Notes: generated by a model from the letters alone, not told the origin. A stretch of 64,000 bases of DNA from Neonectria sp. B-13 (GCA_002682825.1 NOKP01000002.1:1307132-1371131); one strand, 5' to 3'. Positions 11,101 to 21,329 are shown, counted from the first letter of the stretch. A program made the numbers and translations.

Positions 11101-13393
11101 CAAACGAAGGCGGTGGCACTACATGATTCTCGACGAGGCACACAACATCAAGAACTTCAAGTCTCAGCGATGGCAAACACTACTTGGCTTCAACACACAC
11201 TCTCGACTCCTGCTTACCGGAACACCCCTTCAGAATAACCTGACGGAGCTTTGGTCACTGCTGTTCTTCCTGATGCCGGCCGAGAATGGAGTGGGGGGAT
11301 TTGCAGACCTGCAAGAGTTCCACGATTGGTTCCACAAGCCCGAGACCCAGATTCTGGAGAGTGGAAGAGAGCAGATGGATGACGAGGCGCGGGCAATCAT
11401 CTCGAAACTTCACAAAGTTCTTCGACCGTATCTGCTTCGGCGACTCAAGGCGGACGTCGAGAAACAGATGCCTGCCAAGTATGAGCACGTGGAATTCTGT
11501 CGACTCTCGAAGCGCCAACGCGAGCTGTATGATGGGTTCTTGTCTCGAAATGACACCAAGGCAACCCTGGCCTCAGGCAACTACCTCTCGATCATCAACT
11601 GTCTGATGCAGCTTCGAAAAGTCTGCAACCATCCTGATCTATTTGTCGACCGACCGATCATGACGTCGTTCCGCATGCAAAAGTCCATTGTTTCAGACTA
11701 TGATGTGGTCGAGCAAAGGGTTCGAAGATTACTGCTTGCGCAGAAGTTTATGAGTACCGTCGACCTGGGATTCCTCAACCTCATTCCGGCCCAATATGAG
11801 CACCTTTCTACAGCCAAGACGGACCGGATTGCCCAATTGAGTTCCCACAGAGCTTTGATGGACCTCCGAGAGACGCAAAAGGCTCGGGCCCAACAGGCAT
11901 ACGTGAATCTGGACCCTGCAACTGTTGAATCGAACATTGGCTATCTCGAAAGCGCAGCACGCTGGGGTCGCTTCGAGGAGCTGCAACATTGCGTGTACTT
12001 GAATGCCCTGCGTCGACAACAACGACCCATTTATGGCAAGAATCTGGTGGAACTTCTCACCATTGGCACCGACAAGCGACCCTATAAGCCAAGACCAAAG
12101 CTGCCTCGACAAATTATGGCTTGGTTCGAGGAGGAGTCGACGCTCATTCAATCCCTGATTCCCACTATCGACCAACGCGCCGATAGTTACAAGACCATCA
12201 TTGAGAAATTCTCGTGCGCGACTCCGGCCGTTGTGACTCGTGACTTGGAGCAATTCGTGCTTGGTCGCAGGGGAGTGGAGGCGTTTACTGACAAGGATCT
12301 CAAGCTATCATCACCTGTCCGTTGGGCCCCTTTCCTGCCAAAAGCCTCTCCACATGATCCCTGGCACGAAGCGCGGATGCGACTGAGCATTCAATTCCCT
12401 GACAAGCGGCTTTTGCAATATGACTGTGGAAAGCTCCAAATTTTGGACAAGCTGCTGCGGAAGCTCCAAGCGGGTGGCCATCGCGCCCTCATCTTTACGC
12501 AGATGACTAAGGTCCTTGACGTTTTGGAACGATTTCTGAATATCCACGGACACAAGTACCTTCGCTTGGACGGTGCTACGAAGGTGGAACAGCGTCAGAT
12601 CCTGACCGATCGTTTCAACCACGATCCGCGAATTCTTTGCTTCATTCTATCGACACGTTCTGGTGGCCTTGGAATTAACCTTACCGGTGCTGACACTGTT
12701 ATCTTTTACGACCAAGACTGGAACCCAGCGATGGACAAGCAGTGTCAAGATCGATGCCATCGTATTGGACAGACTCGCGATGTGCACATCTACCGCCTCA
12801 TCAGCGAACACACTATCGAGGCCAACATTCTGCGGAAAGCATCCCAGAAACAGATGCTGGATGATGTGGTGATTCAGGAGGGTGAATTCACGACGGACCA
12901 CTTCAACAAGATCTCCGTTCAGGACGTTCTGGGCGATAAGATTGACTCGACAAGCCAGGGAGTCGACGCTGCAGATGCAGCTTTGGACCGAGTGCTGGGT
13001 GGCCCCAGCAGTAATTCCGATCGGACGGTCGGGCGCGTACTGGAACAAGCTGAGGATCGCGAGGACGTTGCAGCTGCGCGTGTGGCGGAGAAGGAGATCC
13101 AAGCCGACGAAGAGGATTTCACGGAGAAGCCCAGCAACAATGCCTCTGGCACCTCGACAGCCCGACAAGGAACCCCAGCCAGCAAATCATTGCTCGACGG
13201 AGGTTTGCTGGAAGAAGCCGACGCAGCGCCCGTGGAGCAGGAAACAGAGTACAACGCATGGGGTGACCGGATGCAAAACGTCGACGATTACATGCTCCGT
13301 ATCATGGCAGAGCAACTCAAGGGCACCAAGCTGGAGCTACCCAAAGACAAGAAGAAGGGGAAGAAGAAGGGCAAAGACACCCGCAAGAGATGA
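8186..13393 (+). CDS. SWR1: Helicase SWR1, catalytic subunit of the SWR1 chromatin-remodelling complex
   Basis: Snf2-family ATPase that exchanges H2A for the variant H2A.Z in nucleosomes. The gene is a single 1735-codon exon. An N-terminal disordered, basic region is followed by an HSA domain (about residues 350-430, with WARQDHLMKAVTNFRKLM), which binds actin and Arp4. A long acidic stretch (about 475-640, runs of Asp/Glu) fits histone binding. The split helicase begins near residue 850: LREYQRDGLDWL, then DEMGLGKT (Walker A, about 880) and LDEAHNIK (Walker B, about 982). The C-terminal lobe starts near 1420 with RALIFTQMTKVLDVLE and contains STRSGGLGINL and QCQDRCHRIGQ. The roughly 250-residue insertion between the lobes is the hallmark that separates SWR1/INO80 from other Snf2 enzymes. 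A Lys-rich tail closes the protein. The HSA-plus-acidic N-terminus favours SWR1 over INO80. Confidence 0.96.
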   Translation: MPETASPENVPPTSNPDSLKLEDHTPLLRSNGDDALNGTRNGTEGLSEAEIETTPKINGHALESPNGHAHEDEPPSKRRRTQDTTPPGSAKKIKPESPPWRRIEAEGPTSFTQNGRRKSGRINILPVELLPQGRTRITRRSVGRKGASAAKPEAQLPNGNSKKLPNGSHKPSPATKTTHTKPTSTPTPKAAPKKPATELRTSSRSTRRRSPSPPPPTRHSIRSRRSLRFSEAADTKDEKSKDSKNDTTTRSPRIKLRVGRSGDIPLVHPDQVRKKPKIGTNFQDFWSRAGDIPVEDGGLLASEDGPPFTDEMAAKDAAVILRIEDEVEPGGLLSQERCSLFLPEPEEEPPRQWARQDHLMKAVTNFRKLMVAEQQRHRFTAKKLAEACRDEWLRRQPKSAEQVEAEAREMWLLRYRIVVKTVFGTWENVRLEVNRRRLEEWEQEEQRRVKAALNEAVHLSEQKLQARRAELDSEQLSEEEDGFDDLTDDASLVDDDDELGLASNEDDGDDNEEDDSDIMSSDDDDEADDDDQKDSVDEGLTQDQLRAKYANIPEVDKKPKDADAPTTGPSREDTDAVEATEDPETSDESVDMDDDMSSTDMDSNDANEEASGEDESEEGSDDDAGGLLGMFFGKSELKQMNDEAGVEPLGQTGEDIQMQDADPEDIDPEDVAVTNASPIPNDDDEVSLVQHPESVTSELAEDGYANPEVEVPAVPTEQVNGTTQAQDVAEEQKPSANAVENTTAGLATDVSVLEAQDEDMTMTGTDHQLEKDPAAESTASANEKPQAVVSDPITNPPTSDDSLSPPPTLETKPSEFDTASDAEMVVDKPDTIMSVSPQPPSRHKIEVPFLLRGTLREYQRDGLDWLAGLYMNNTNGILADEMGLGKTIQTIALLAHLACTHEVWGPHLVIVPTSVMLNWEMEFKKWCPGFKILAYYGSQEERKRKRQGWNNDDVWNVCITSYQLVLQDQQVFKRRRWHYMILDEAHNIKNFKSQRWQTLLGFNTHSRLLLTGTPLQNNLTELWSLLFFLMPAENGVGGFADLQEFHDWFHKPETQILESGREQMDDEARAIISKLHKVLRPYLLRRLKADVEKQMPAKYEHVEFCRLSKRQRELYDGFLSRNDTKATLASGNYLSIINCLMQLRKVCNHPDLFVDRPIMTSFRMQKSIVSDYDVVEQRVRRLLLAQKFMSTVDLGFLNLIPAQYEHLSTAKTDRIAQLSSHRALMDLRETQKARAQQAYVNLDPATVESNIGYLESAARWGRFEELQHCVYLNALRRQQRPIYGKNLVELLTIGTDKRPYKPRPKLPRQIMAWFEEESTLIQSLIPTIDQRADSYKTIIEKFSCATPAVVTRDLEQFVLGRRGVEAFTDKDLKLSSPVRWAPFLPKASPHDPWHEARMRLSIQFPDKRLLQYDCGKLQILDKLLRKLQAGGHRALIFTQMTKVLDVLERFLNIHGHKYLRLDGATKVEQRQILTDRFNHDPRILCFILSTRSGGLGINLTGADTVIFYDQDWNPAMDKQCQDRCHRIGQTRDVHIYRLISEHTIEANILRKASQKQMLDDVVIQEGEFTTDHFNKISVQDVLGDKIDSTSQGVDAADAALDRVLGGPSSNSDRTVGRVLEQAEDREDVAAARVAEKEIQADEEDFTEKPSNNASGTSTARQGTPASKSLLDGGLLEEADAAPVEQETEYNAWGDRMQNVDDYMLRIMAEQLKGTKLELPKDKKKGKKKGKDTRKR

Positions 13394-13977
13394 ATGACGG
13401 CTACCTCAGGGAGCCATTGTATACAAGGTTAATCACCGTCACGGTTGTGTGGCAACTGTCGCGATATATGTATAGTAACACTAGGATGGGCAAGGCGAAG
13501 CCCAAGCGAAAAGGAGACATGATAGAAAAGGAGGGTGTACCGGATAATGGTTTTGTTAGAAGCGCATTGGGTTACGACAGAGGGACACGAGATGCAAGTC
13601 AATGCTTGTCAATTCATATACATAAACTATTAACAACGTGGTTTCCAGCCACCTCTTCGCAACTTGACCTCTGATATCAGGGGTAGTCGTGTGTAAAAAA
13701 TGAGCAGGAGAATAAATCATCTCCCACCGTTATCCAGAAAATCGAGCTGCTGTTCTCGCAACAGCGGTTAGAAATGAAGGAGGTTTGTTAACCTCGTGTG
13801 GGCTGTGTATCCCAGGTTGTAAGTGATACGAAAGGAAAGGAAACGATTGATAACGATAGTCGCAGGAAAGTATTCGAGCGATTCGAGAGCTTGAGAGAAG
13901 ACTACCTGATGAAAACAAAGGTTAGAATGATTGGCAAACGGAGAGGAGTGTTGGTGTGGTGAAGATAGTGGACTTAC
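13394..13977. other. Convergent 3' flanks of SWR1 and the pheromone gene
   Basis: The 584-bp gap lies between two genes that converge, so it should hold both 3' untranslated regions and polyadenylation sites. No other feature is visible. Confidence 0.5.
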
Positions 13978-14712
13978 TTATTCGAGAGAGTCAATGATAG
14001 CACGAGCAGCGGCGCGCATGGCGACGACATCGCGCTTGGCCTTCCAGCACGGCTGTCCGGGATGCATACACCATCGCTTGTCGGCATCGGCTTCGGCATC
14101 GCGCTTCTTCCAGCAGGGCTGGCCGGGATAGATGCACCAGGGCTGAGCGTCACGCTTGGAGACATCATCGTCGCCCACGGCCTCCAGGACGGCCTCGGCG
14201 CTGCGCTTGGCCTTCCAGCACGGCTGTCCGGGATGCATACACCATCGCTTGTCGGCGGTGGCGGCTTCGGCCTCGGCCTCGGCGTCGCGCTTCTTCCAGC
14301 AGGGCTGGCCGGGATGCATGCACCACGGCGAGGCGTCGCGCTTGTCCTTTCCGTCGTCGCCGCCGCCGCCGTTGCCGCTGTCGGGGTGGAACTGCTGGTC
14401 GAGTCCGAGGTTGTTGTAGTACTGCGCCGGGTTCCAGTACGAACCGGCCACGAAGCCGGCGAGTTCGTTGACGTCGCGCTTGGCCTTGAAGGCCGCGCCG
14501 CCGGGGAAGTTGCTGCGCTCGGCGTTGGCGTCACGGGCCGCGAGACCGCCGGAGCTGGCGATGGCCTCACCGAAGGCCTCAGCGGCACGCTTGACCTTCC
14601 AGCACGGCTGGCCGGGGTGCATGCACCATGGCTCGGGGGCGGCCTCAGGGGCAGGGGCAGCGAGGACGCTAGTGGCCAGGAAGGAGGCGAAGGCGGCGAG
14701 AGTGAACTTCAT
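13978..14712 (-). CDS. Alpha-pheromone (peptide mating factor) precursor with five repeats
   Basis: Secreted precursor of a peptide pheromone of the Saccharomyces alpha-factor type, sensed by a Ste2-like receptor on the opposite mating partner. The single exon encodes 244 residues. Residues 1-18 form a signal peptide (MKFTLAAFASFLATSVLA). Five decapeptides follow: four are WCMHPGQPCW and the fourth in order is WCIYPGQPCW. Each is followed by a basic Kex2-type site (KVKR, KKR or KAKR). Repeats 1, 2 and 4 are preceded by X-Ala/X-Pro dipeptides that a Ste13-type dipeptidyl peptidase would remove; repeats 3 and 5 directly follow DKR. A spacer of about 75 residues between repeats 1 and 2 has no pheromone copy. 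The two Cys per repeat probably form a disulfide, as inferred for related peptides. The repeat is of the WCxxxGQPCW type seen in sordariomycete pheromones. Confidence is high. Confidence 0.95.
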   Translation of the reverse strand: MKFTLAAFASFLATSVLAAPAPEAAPEPWCMHPGQPCWKVKRAAEAFGEAIASSGGLAARDANAERSNFPGGAAFKAKRDVNELAGFVAGSYWNPAQYYNNLGLDQQFHPDSGNGGGGDDGKDKRDASPWCMHPGQPCWKKRDAEAEAEAATADKRWCMHPGQPCWKAKRSAEAVLEAVGDDDVSKRDAQPWCIYPGQPCWKKRDAEADADKRWCMHPGQPCWKAKRDVVAMRAAARAIIDSLE

Positions 14713-14920
14713 GCTGGGCTTTCTTGTCGGGGAAACGAGTTGGCGTGTAAGTTGGTATTTGTTGGTTCTTCGGGGAGTGAGGGAGTGAGCGCACTCGTTG
14801 AGAGTTGAGACTGGGGATCTTGTCTGAAGGTGAGGTTGAGGTTGTAACTTGATGTCCTTCTTGTGATGATAATATGAGCCTGGAGAAGAAAGACGAGATG
14901 GAAGGAAGGATATCCTGTAG

Positions 14921-14928
14921 GATTTATA
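14921..14928 (-). promoter_or_regulatory. TATA box of the pheromone gene
   Basis: The minus strand reads TATAAATC about 210 bp upstream of the pheromone start codon. It is the only good TATA element in that interval and implies a leader of roughly 180 nt. Confidence 0.45.
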
Positions 14929-16642
14929 GAAGAAGCAGAAGCAGAAGCAAGAGCATCAATAGCCATTGACCAGAGGCCGTTGGGTCCAAGAGCCTGTTCA
15001 GCCCTGACAGCCCTGACGGTCATCGTGGGTTTCGAAGCTAGCTATTCAGTCTATTGAGCCAGCGGGGTCAATAACTAAACGGCGCCGCACCTGGCGACGC
15101 AGTCAAAGCCGCAACTGCACGAGGCCTTCATCGCAACACCCACCCCGTGAGATGCGATGAAAGAAAGAATATGAACACCCGTGAGTTAGCGTGGGCATCT
15201 CGACGGCAAGGGAGGAGGCGAGGATCTCTTAGCTCACCGGTGCGGCTTATTGACCGTCGGGAGGGCGAAGAGTAGGCCCATGAAGGAGCCCCGGGGATCT
15301 GTAGACGGAAATTCTCAGGCGGGCTGTGATTCTGCTCTTCTGGGCGAGGCGTGGCGTGGTGAAGCGCAGAGGACGTTGAACAAACGGGCTGTTTGCAAGG
15401 CCGTGTTCATCTAGGCCCGCAGCCTTGCATGAATCACAGGCCCAAAGAAGCAATGCTGACTACGCCAGACGGCTTCTCTCTCTTTCGTCCTGTTGAAGTG
15501 AGAGAGTGGGTCGTGGATAGGACGTCGTTGGCTTATTGATGCTCTATTGAGACCCGAAAGGGGAAAAGCTGAAAACACTCGGCCGCCACAACCGTTTGTC
15601 AAAGACGGGACAGGTGAGCCGCAACGCATGTGACGCCAGTAAGAGGAAGAATTAATGCAAGGCTGTAGGTAATGGGAAATAGACATGCCCAACTGTTGGA
15701 GACTTTTCTTAAGCTTTGCCGCCGTGATAGGCCTGGGAGCACCGGTCCTAGCCGGAGCCATGGGTTTCCAAATCTGGGTTGATAACGGCGTTGCAACGAC
15801 TTCTTGGCAACTTTAATCATTGTGTACCAGGTCAAGTATGCTTAAACCCCGGTGATCGAGTGAGGCTACCTGATTTGTCTCATCGCTGTGCTGTGGTTCT
15901 CTTCTCCCTGCTGCGGGCGCCTCGTGAACTAGTCGACACCATCAGTGTCATCGGTCACATATAGCCTCACCAGCTCAATAGAAAAAGCACCTGTTTTAGA
16001 GACATGGCTGACGAGGAAAACAGGGCGTTTGGGAGCGGAGATGGTCCCGGCCGTTAGTCGCGGCTGCGAAAACTCCACTGGGGCATCAACCTGAGGCGAA
16101 TCTCAGGGGAGAGTGAGAAACAGGTGAGTCTGAATAACCACAGAAGAAACTTGGCTGTCACAATTCACATCACGTGGCAGTACGGATGATGGACCTGGTC
16201 TCGAGTGCCGGGACGCTATCCCAGAGAAACACAAACTCTTTGATGCAACTTTGTGCCCATTTTCCATCCACGACCGCGAGTATCGCCGCCGCCACCGGTT
16301 CAATAAGAAACTATCGACACCGCTTGACTCAACTGTGCGTGCTCCTTGCGTCCGCCTTGGGCCGCGACGCTTCGATCCTGCATCCGTGACTGGGTGGTAC
16401 TGGGAAAAGCAAAGGCAATGAACATGGCTCAAGCGGACTGATGGTGTCTGCTCAGTGCGAATAATTTCTTCTTTGAGTCGTCGACTCTAACTAGTATCGA
16501 TTAGGTGCTCTCGGCTTGTGCTTGGTGGTGATGGCCGATGGCTCGACTTTATCCGACATCGGTATTGACAGCGACATTGAATCACGGCACGGACGAGATG
16601 GAGATGTTCAAGAGGTCATATTCTCACTCCCAGCGTCACCGG
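14929..16642. other. Intergenic region, no gene seen
   Basis: The region between the pheromone promoter and the phytase-like gene holds only short frames on both strands without family resemblance. The part near 14.7-15.0 kb is the presumed regulatory region of the pheromone gene. Confidence 0.45.
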
Positions 16643-18992
16643 CTACTTCCGAGGATCCCAGTCCCGGTCAATCTCGTCCAGCAACCCCTCGATACCCAGC
16701 TTCTTCGACCCCAGGATATCCTCCAGGCTGATGATCTTGAAGCTCGCCGCGTTGCTCGTGGTCCCATCCGGCAGCTGATTCGCGTCGTCGTGCACCACCA
16801 CCAGCCCGTACGGGAAGTCGTCGTTCAGGGCCACGCCCACGGCGGCCAGGCCGTCCGTGTTGCTCACGGCGTCGATGGCGCCGTCCGCAGACTCCGTCAA
16901 TGTGAAGGTCGTCACGTACTCGTGCGGGGAGCCGCGGCGGTAGACGTTGTACGCGCTGACGCCCTGGCAGGATACCACGATGAAGCCCTGGTCGGGCTTG
17001 GGGCCGACGATGAGGGTGACGCCCTCGACATCGCCGTACAGGTGGCCGTCGCCGATTTCTGCCACCAAGATGCCCTCATCTTTCGAGTCCGGCTCTGCGC
17101 CGTACCTCCAGAGCGCACGTGGCTCCTCTCCGATGAAGATCCACCCGTTCTCCTCGTCGGTAACGCATCCCTCGACCTGTCCACCGCTTCCTCCAGTAAA
17201 GTCCCTCACCAGGGTGGTTTGCAGCTCTCCGTCGGAAGTGGACGTTAGCTCGTACTGAAGATACCGGGCGGACTTCTCGTTAACAAAGAGGTACTGCTTT
17301 CCGGTGTCGGGCGACCGGTACGTGCATGAGCCGTAGACGCCGAAGTCTTCCACCACGGGCTGGCTTCCACCAGAGATGTTGACCAAGGTGCCGTTCGACA
17401 GCATCTCAAAGAGACTACACTCGTTAGCAATCCAGTTCTTTCATCCTGGGATCGGCAGTACTAACCAGAGAGTGTCGTCCTCTCGGCAGGCAGCAAACGC
17501 CAAGTCGACGGTGCGCCCACCAGCCTCGAAGCCGTAGATGATGTCGACGTTGTTGGGCTCGCCCGCAGTAAACTCCTGGAGCAGGTTGCCCGCCAGATCG
17601 AACACGCCCAGACCAGCCGCGTCTCCAGACTTCATGGTCGCGACAATGCGCGAATCCTCGCGGGAAACAGGCGAGATCCAGATGGCGGGATCGTCGCCGT
17701 CGCCAGGCCGAGCCTCGGTCTCAAACGACGGCTCGACCAGCAGAAATGAGCAGTGCAGGCCGCCCCATCCCGCCTTGCACTTGCACACGTTTGGCCCGGT
17801 GCACTTCCCGCGGCCGGAGCAGTCGTCGGTGCAGGTGTACTTGGTGCACTGCTTTCCAGCGAATCCCGCAAAGCAGTCGCACTTCTGCGACTTGTCCTTG
17901 AGGCAGAACCCGCTGTCGGAGCAGGTGGAGCAGATGGGGTCTTTCTTGGAGTTTTCCTCTTCCTTTCCGGGGCTGTATGCCGTGTTCGCCTTGATGCCCA
18001 CATCGCTTAGGACATTCTCAAGGGAGGTGATGCCGAAGCCGTTGATCTCGTCCGACTCAATCGCATAGGTCAGAAGGCCACCGGGATACTTGGAAGTAGA
18101 CGCCTGGTAGATGCTGAGGCCCTGAACCTCGATGCCTTCCAGCCCAGTCAGGGTTAGGGTGGCCTGGAGCTTGAAGGATTTGTCGTAGATGGCGATCTTG
18201 TCCTCTTGGGCGACAAAGAGGTAGTCGGCGCCCTCCTTGCGGGAAACGTAGACGGCTACTCCGGTCACGTCGTCCTCGGCCTCGCCAAACTTGGTGATTT
18301 TAGGCGCATCGGTGCTCTCCTTTAGGGTGAACTGGTACACGTCTTTGTCGTCGTCCACAGCCAGGTAAATGCGCGACTGCGACCGTGACACGGCGCAGCC
18401 AGAGACCTCAAATTCCATGTCAAAGGTTTGGATCTATGCTAGTCAGCAACGATATCGCGCAGAGGAGCTGTGTGCTTGCCTCCAAGATCTCCACTGCTTT
18501 CTTGGTCTCGCGCACAAGAAGCTGCACAGCTTGGTTCTTCCCGAAGAGGTACAGATAGTCGTTGCCCGTCTGGCTCTTCCACGAGCAGAGCGCAGACCAG
18601 TCTCCGAGCATTTTGAAGTCGGCATCCTTGATGTGCTTGAGCTTGGGAGCCTCGAAAAGGCGAATAATAGAGTCCGGCTGGGCGATGGTGGCGATCAGAT
18701 CCTTGCTTCCCACGCCATACACGGCGGTGACGAGCTTGGTGCGCCCAGTCACTCGCGAGGACACTTCTGAGAGAGAGGCCGAATCGAGGCTGTAAGCGTG
18801 AATGCCGCCCGTGTCCGGGTCTCCATCGTTGCCGACCAGCAGCGGCGCTTTGTTGGAGTAGTAGACAGTTGTCCAGTCGGATTCCACTTCCGACGTGACA
18901 GCAGTGACGTTGACATTCAACTCGACGGCGGCCGTGACGAGCCAAGCCTGCAAGGCAACTGCCAGCAGGGTAACCAGGCTAGAAACCACCAT
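16643..18992 (-). CDS. Secreted phytase-like protein with two beta-propellers and EGF-like linker
   Basis: Likely extracellular 3-phytase of the beta-propeller (BPP) family, which releases phosphate from inositol hexakisphosphate. Exons on the minus strand are 18992-18480, 18433-17466 and 17414-16643, giving 750 residues. The start at 18992 is chosen because it begins a signal peptide (MVVSSLVTLLAVALQAWLVTA) and sits ~90 bp below a CATATAAG element; an ATG at 19088 would add 32 residues. The N-terminal propeller (about 25-315) is diverged. A Cys-rich linker (about 325-385) shows two EGF-like knots, CSTCSDSGFCLKDKSQKC and CSGRGKCTGPNVCKC. The second propeller carries the BPP signature: GDGDDPAIWI, NNVDIIYGF, TGKQYLFVNEKSARYLQYEL and DVEGVTLIVG. 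The first intron is 46 nt and has GC-AG ends; no GT donor keeps the frame. Catalysis is therefore expected in the C-terminal propeller. Substrate specificity is inferred from family only. Confidence 0.9.
18434..18479 (-). other. GC-AG intron of the phytase-like gene
   Basis: The exon ends ATC TTG GAG and the intron opens GCAAGC, which matches the GC-donor consensus AG|GCAAGT. It contains TTGCTGACTAG as branch site and ends CATAG. Removal joins Glu to Ile-Gln-Thr-Phe in frame. Confidence 0.7.
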
Positions 18993-20195
18993 GATTGCAA
19001 CAACACAGAGTCTCCGAGGTCGGAAGAAGGAGTTGGTTGAGGGTGTGAGAGCGTTGTCCCTCAGGGACGGCGGTGACTTATATGCCATCCTCACCACTCC
19101 ACGTGAATACACGCTGCCGAGGCCACTATAATTCGAACGCAACTCGTGCGGCGCGGACCACGTTCCATTGGCCGTGAAACCAAGGGCAACCCATAAACGG
19201 CAGGCACGGAGATTGTGAATGACGTGCCGTTTGTCCTGCGCTGCTCCGACTCTTTGGGCTGAATTCGGACCTTTGTGTATCAGTGTTGGACGGACTCGTG
19301 GGGGGAGACGACGTTTCTATTGGGCTGCAGGGGTTCGCATAGTTGCATCCCGCTCCCAAAACATTGGCGGCCCTTTCATTTCTCCGCTAATGCTTGTCGC
19401 TTGGGCGGTTCGGTGTTCGCATTAGGGAACTCGTTAAACGTGCCCCCCGCGACTAGGTACGTAAGGAGAGTAACGCAACCTCTAGGCTAAGTTTAAAAAG
19501 AACTTAAACCGATGTTGCCTACGTTTCCGAATAGGGTCATACATAATGGTCCAATATACATCTCACTGGGCTGTCTGGCCTTTGTGGGTTCGACCCCGGC
19601 AGTCTAAAATTGGCACCATTGTCTGACACCGGTCGACGAATGGGACGACTGGAAAGAAAAAGGCAGCTGCTCTCGACATTCTATCCTATTCGAAAGTCCA
19701 GAGTTTACTGAGTCCATGAATTAATCATGTGAAATGGAACGATCCAGAATCGAAGCAAATGTATCTTTGCAAGTCACATAATTCATCTGGTACAGGGTAG
19801 GCAACCTCGAAATATCTGCTTGCTTTGTTCCCCTGGTTTCAGATCTCAGTAGTTTCTACACTAGCCTAGAGGGGGACCATCTGCATTCCAATTCTGTATT
19901 AAGTAGCACTCGATCCAAGTATCGCTCATCATCAAGAAGCCTCGACTTAAACTCAAAATCTGTTCTAATATTCTGTCACTGGCCGGGATACATGAGTCTA
20001 AACACACTGTTAGTCATTTGCTGCAGTGGAACTCTCAGTGTACGTGTGCGACTCGGCTCACAACGGACGCGGTCAACAGCACGCTTTAGTAAACCAACAA
20101 AATGAGATCAATATTAATTTAAGGTATTCCAGAAATGGGTATAGTAGCTTCACTATGGAGGACATCCGCAAAAGATCAAACACCTCCTCATTCTT
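18993..20195. other. Intergenic region, AT-richer, no gene seen
   Basis: About 1.2 kb between two minus-strand genes. The right half (19.5-20.1 kb) is noticeably AT-rich. A B-box-like GGGTTCGACCCC near 19.59 kb is not part of a foldable tRNA. No gene is supported. Confidence 0.45.
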
Positions 20196-21329
20196 TCAGA
20201 AACCCTGTGTCGCAAGATGCAGCTCCGACGACGACTTGGACAAGTTGCCGCCGTCAAACGTCTTCGCTTGCCCAATCGTCGAGTCCGCTGATGACTTCCG
20301 GCCGATGCTCCCACCATCATGATCGTGCCTGTCTTCGCGCTGAACCATAATCTCCGTCGTCATCATCACCCGGTCGTCGCGATGGATCTGTGCCCGGTGT
20401 GCTTGGTCCGACGTTATGCCATCCTCGCCGCCGCCCATGGCGTAGGCCTGGTACGAGACGTCGCCCGTGGGCTTCGACCCGGCATCGCTGATGTACGTGT
20501 CAAGTGCGATTCCGGTCCTGTTGCTCGTGGGTTGCGTTCGGCTTCGGGGCCCGGAGCTGGCGTCCTTGTTTCCGGTCGTCATCTCCACCAGGCGGTTCAG
20601 GATGGTGAACTCGAGCTTCAGCTTCGTGCTGTAGACGAACGCCTTGTATGACGTCTGGTACTGGTACTGGTCGGCGTACTCGAGGCCAAGGATGGTGATG
20701 TCGAGGAGGATAATGACAAGGTTGACGAGGATGAGGTGGTTCATCAGGCGACGACTGGCCCTGCCGTTGCCCATGGTGCGCTCAAGCCTCATCAGCTTGA
20801 CGGTTTCGATGATGTAGAAGCTGGAGATGATGATTTCCTGGATAAAGAAAACAGTGACTTGGATTTTCTCCATGATGGAGTACGGTTGGACCCAGGGCTC
20901 CGGGTTGGAGGAAAAAGAGCCGTAAATCATGGGGATAATGGCGCCGTGACAGATAACAGCATCAACGATGATCACCCACAAGATCATCTTCAGCCGCTTT
21001 CTGTTCCGTAGCACCAGATGCAGTCGAGACCACAGCACCAACGACTGGCCCGTCACCATGGCCACCCAGCCGACGCTGATCAGGGTCGCGGCCAAGTACC
21101 CGAGCGACTCTGGGGCGAAGTACTTGACGAGGAAGCCGCCGCAATACACAGGGATCCCCCAGGAGGCGCACAGAAAGGACCAGAAGTAGAGGCCGGCATG
21201 CCGTTTGAACGTGCCCCAGATGATGCAGGTGAGTTCGACGACATTGTACATAGCGAGAGACAGGAAGACAATGATGATGTAGAGGGCGATTTGGGAGAAC
21301 CCCTCGGTCCCGGTGCCGAAGGAGCCCAT
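20196..21329 (-). CDS. Seven-helix integral membrane protein (DUF7703-like, tentative)
   Basis: The single exon encodes 377 residues. The first ~250 contain about seven hydrophobic segments, beginning IALYIIIVFLSLAMYNVVEL and including YLAATLISVGWVAMVTG, ILWVIIVDAVICHGAIIPM, VTVFFIQEIIISSFYI and LILVNLVIILLDITILGLEY. Charged loops such as RNRKRLKM and RLERTMGNGRASRR lie between helices. The C-terminal ~125 residues are hydrophilic and Ser/Asp-rich, a layout typical of fungal seven-helix proteins with a cytoplasmic tail. Many such proteins exist in filamentous ascomycetes and are called GPCR-like or DUF7703, but I see no motif for a ligand or G protein. A TTTATAGG element about 90 bp upstream of the ATG fits a TATA box. 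Membrane location is secure; function unknown. Confidence 0.83.
   Translation of the reverse strand: MGSFGTGTEGFSQIALYIIIVFLSLAMYNVVELTCIIWGTFKRHAGLYFWSFLCASWGIPVYCGGFLVKYFAPESLGYLAATLISVGWVAMVTGQSLVLWSRLHLVLRNRKRLKMILWVIIVDAVICHGAIIPMIYGSFSSNPEPWVQPYSIMEKIQVTVFFIQEIIISSFYIIETVKLMRLERTMGNGRASRRLMNHLILVNLVIILLDITILGLEYADQYQYQTSYKAFVYSTKLKLEFTILNRLVEMTTGNKDASSGPRSRTQPTSNRTGIALDTYISDAGSKPTGDVSYQAYAMGGGEDGITSDQAHRAQIHRDDRVMMTTEIMVQREDRHDHDGGSIGRKSSADSTIGQAKTFDGGNLSKSSSELHLATQGF

Noticed and set aside
19580..19620. GGGTTCGACCCC looks like a tRNA B box / T-arm
   Set aside because: The five-base T-stem does not pair properly, and there is no A box or acceptor stem at the right distance.
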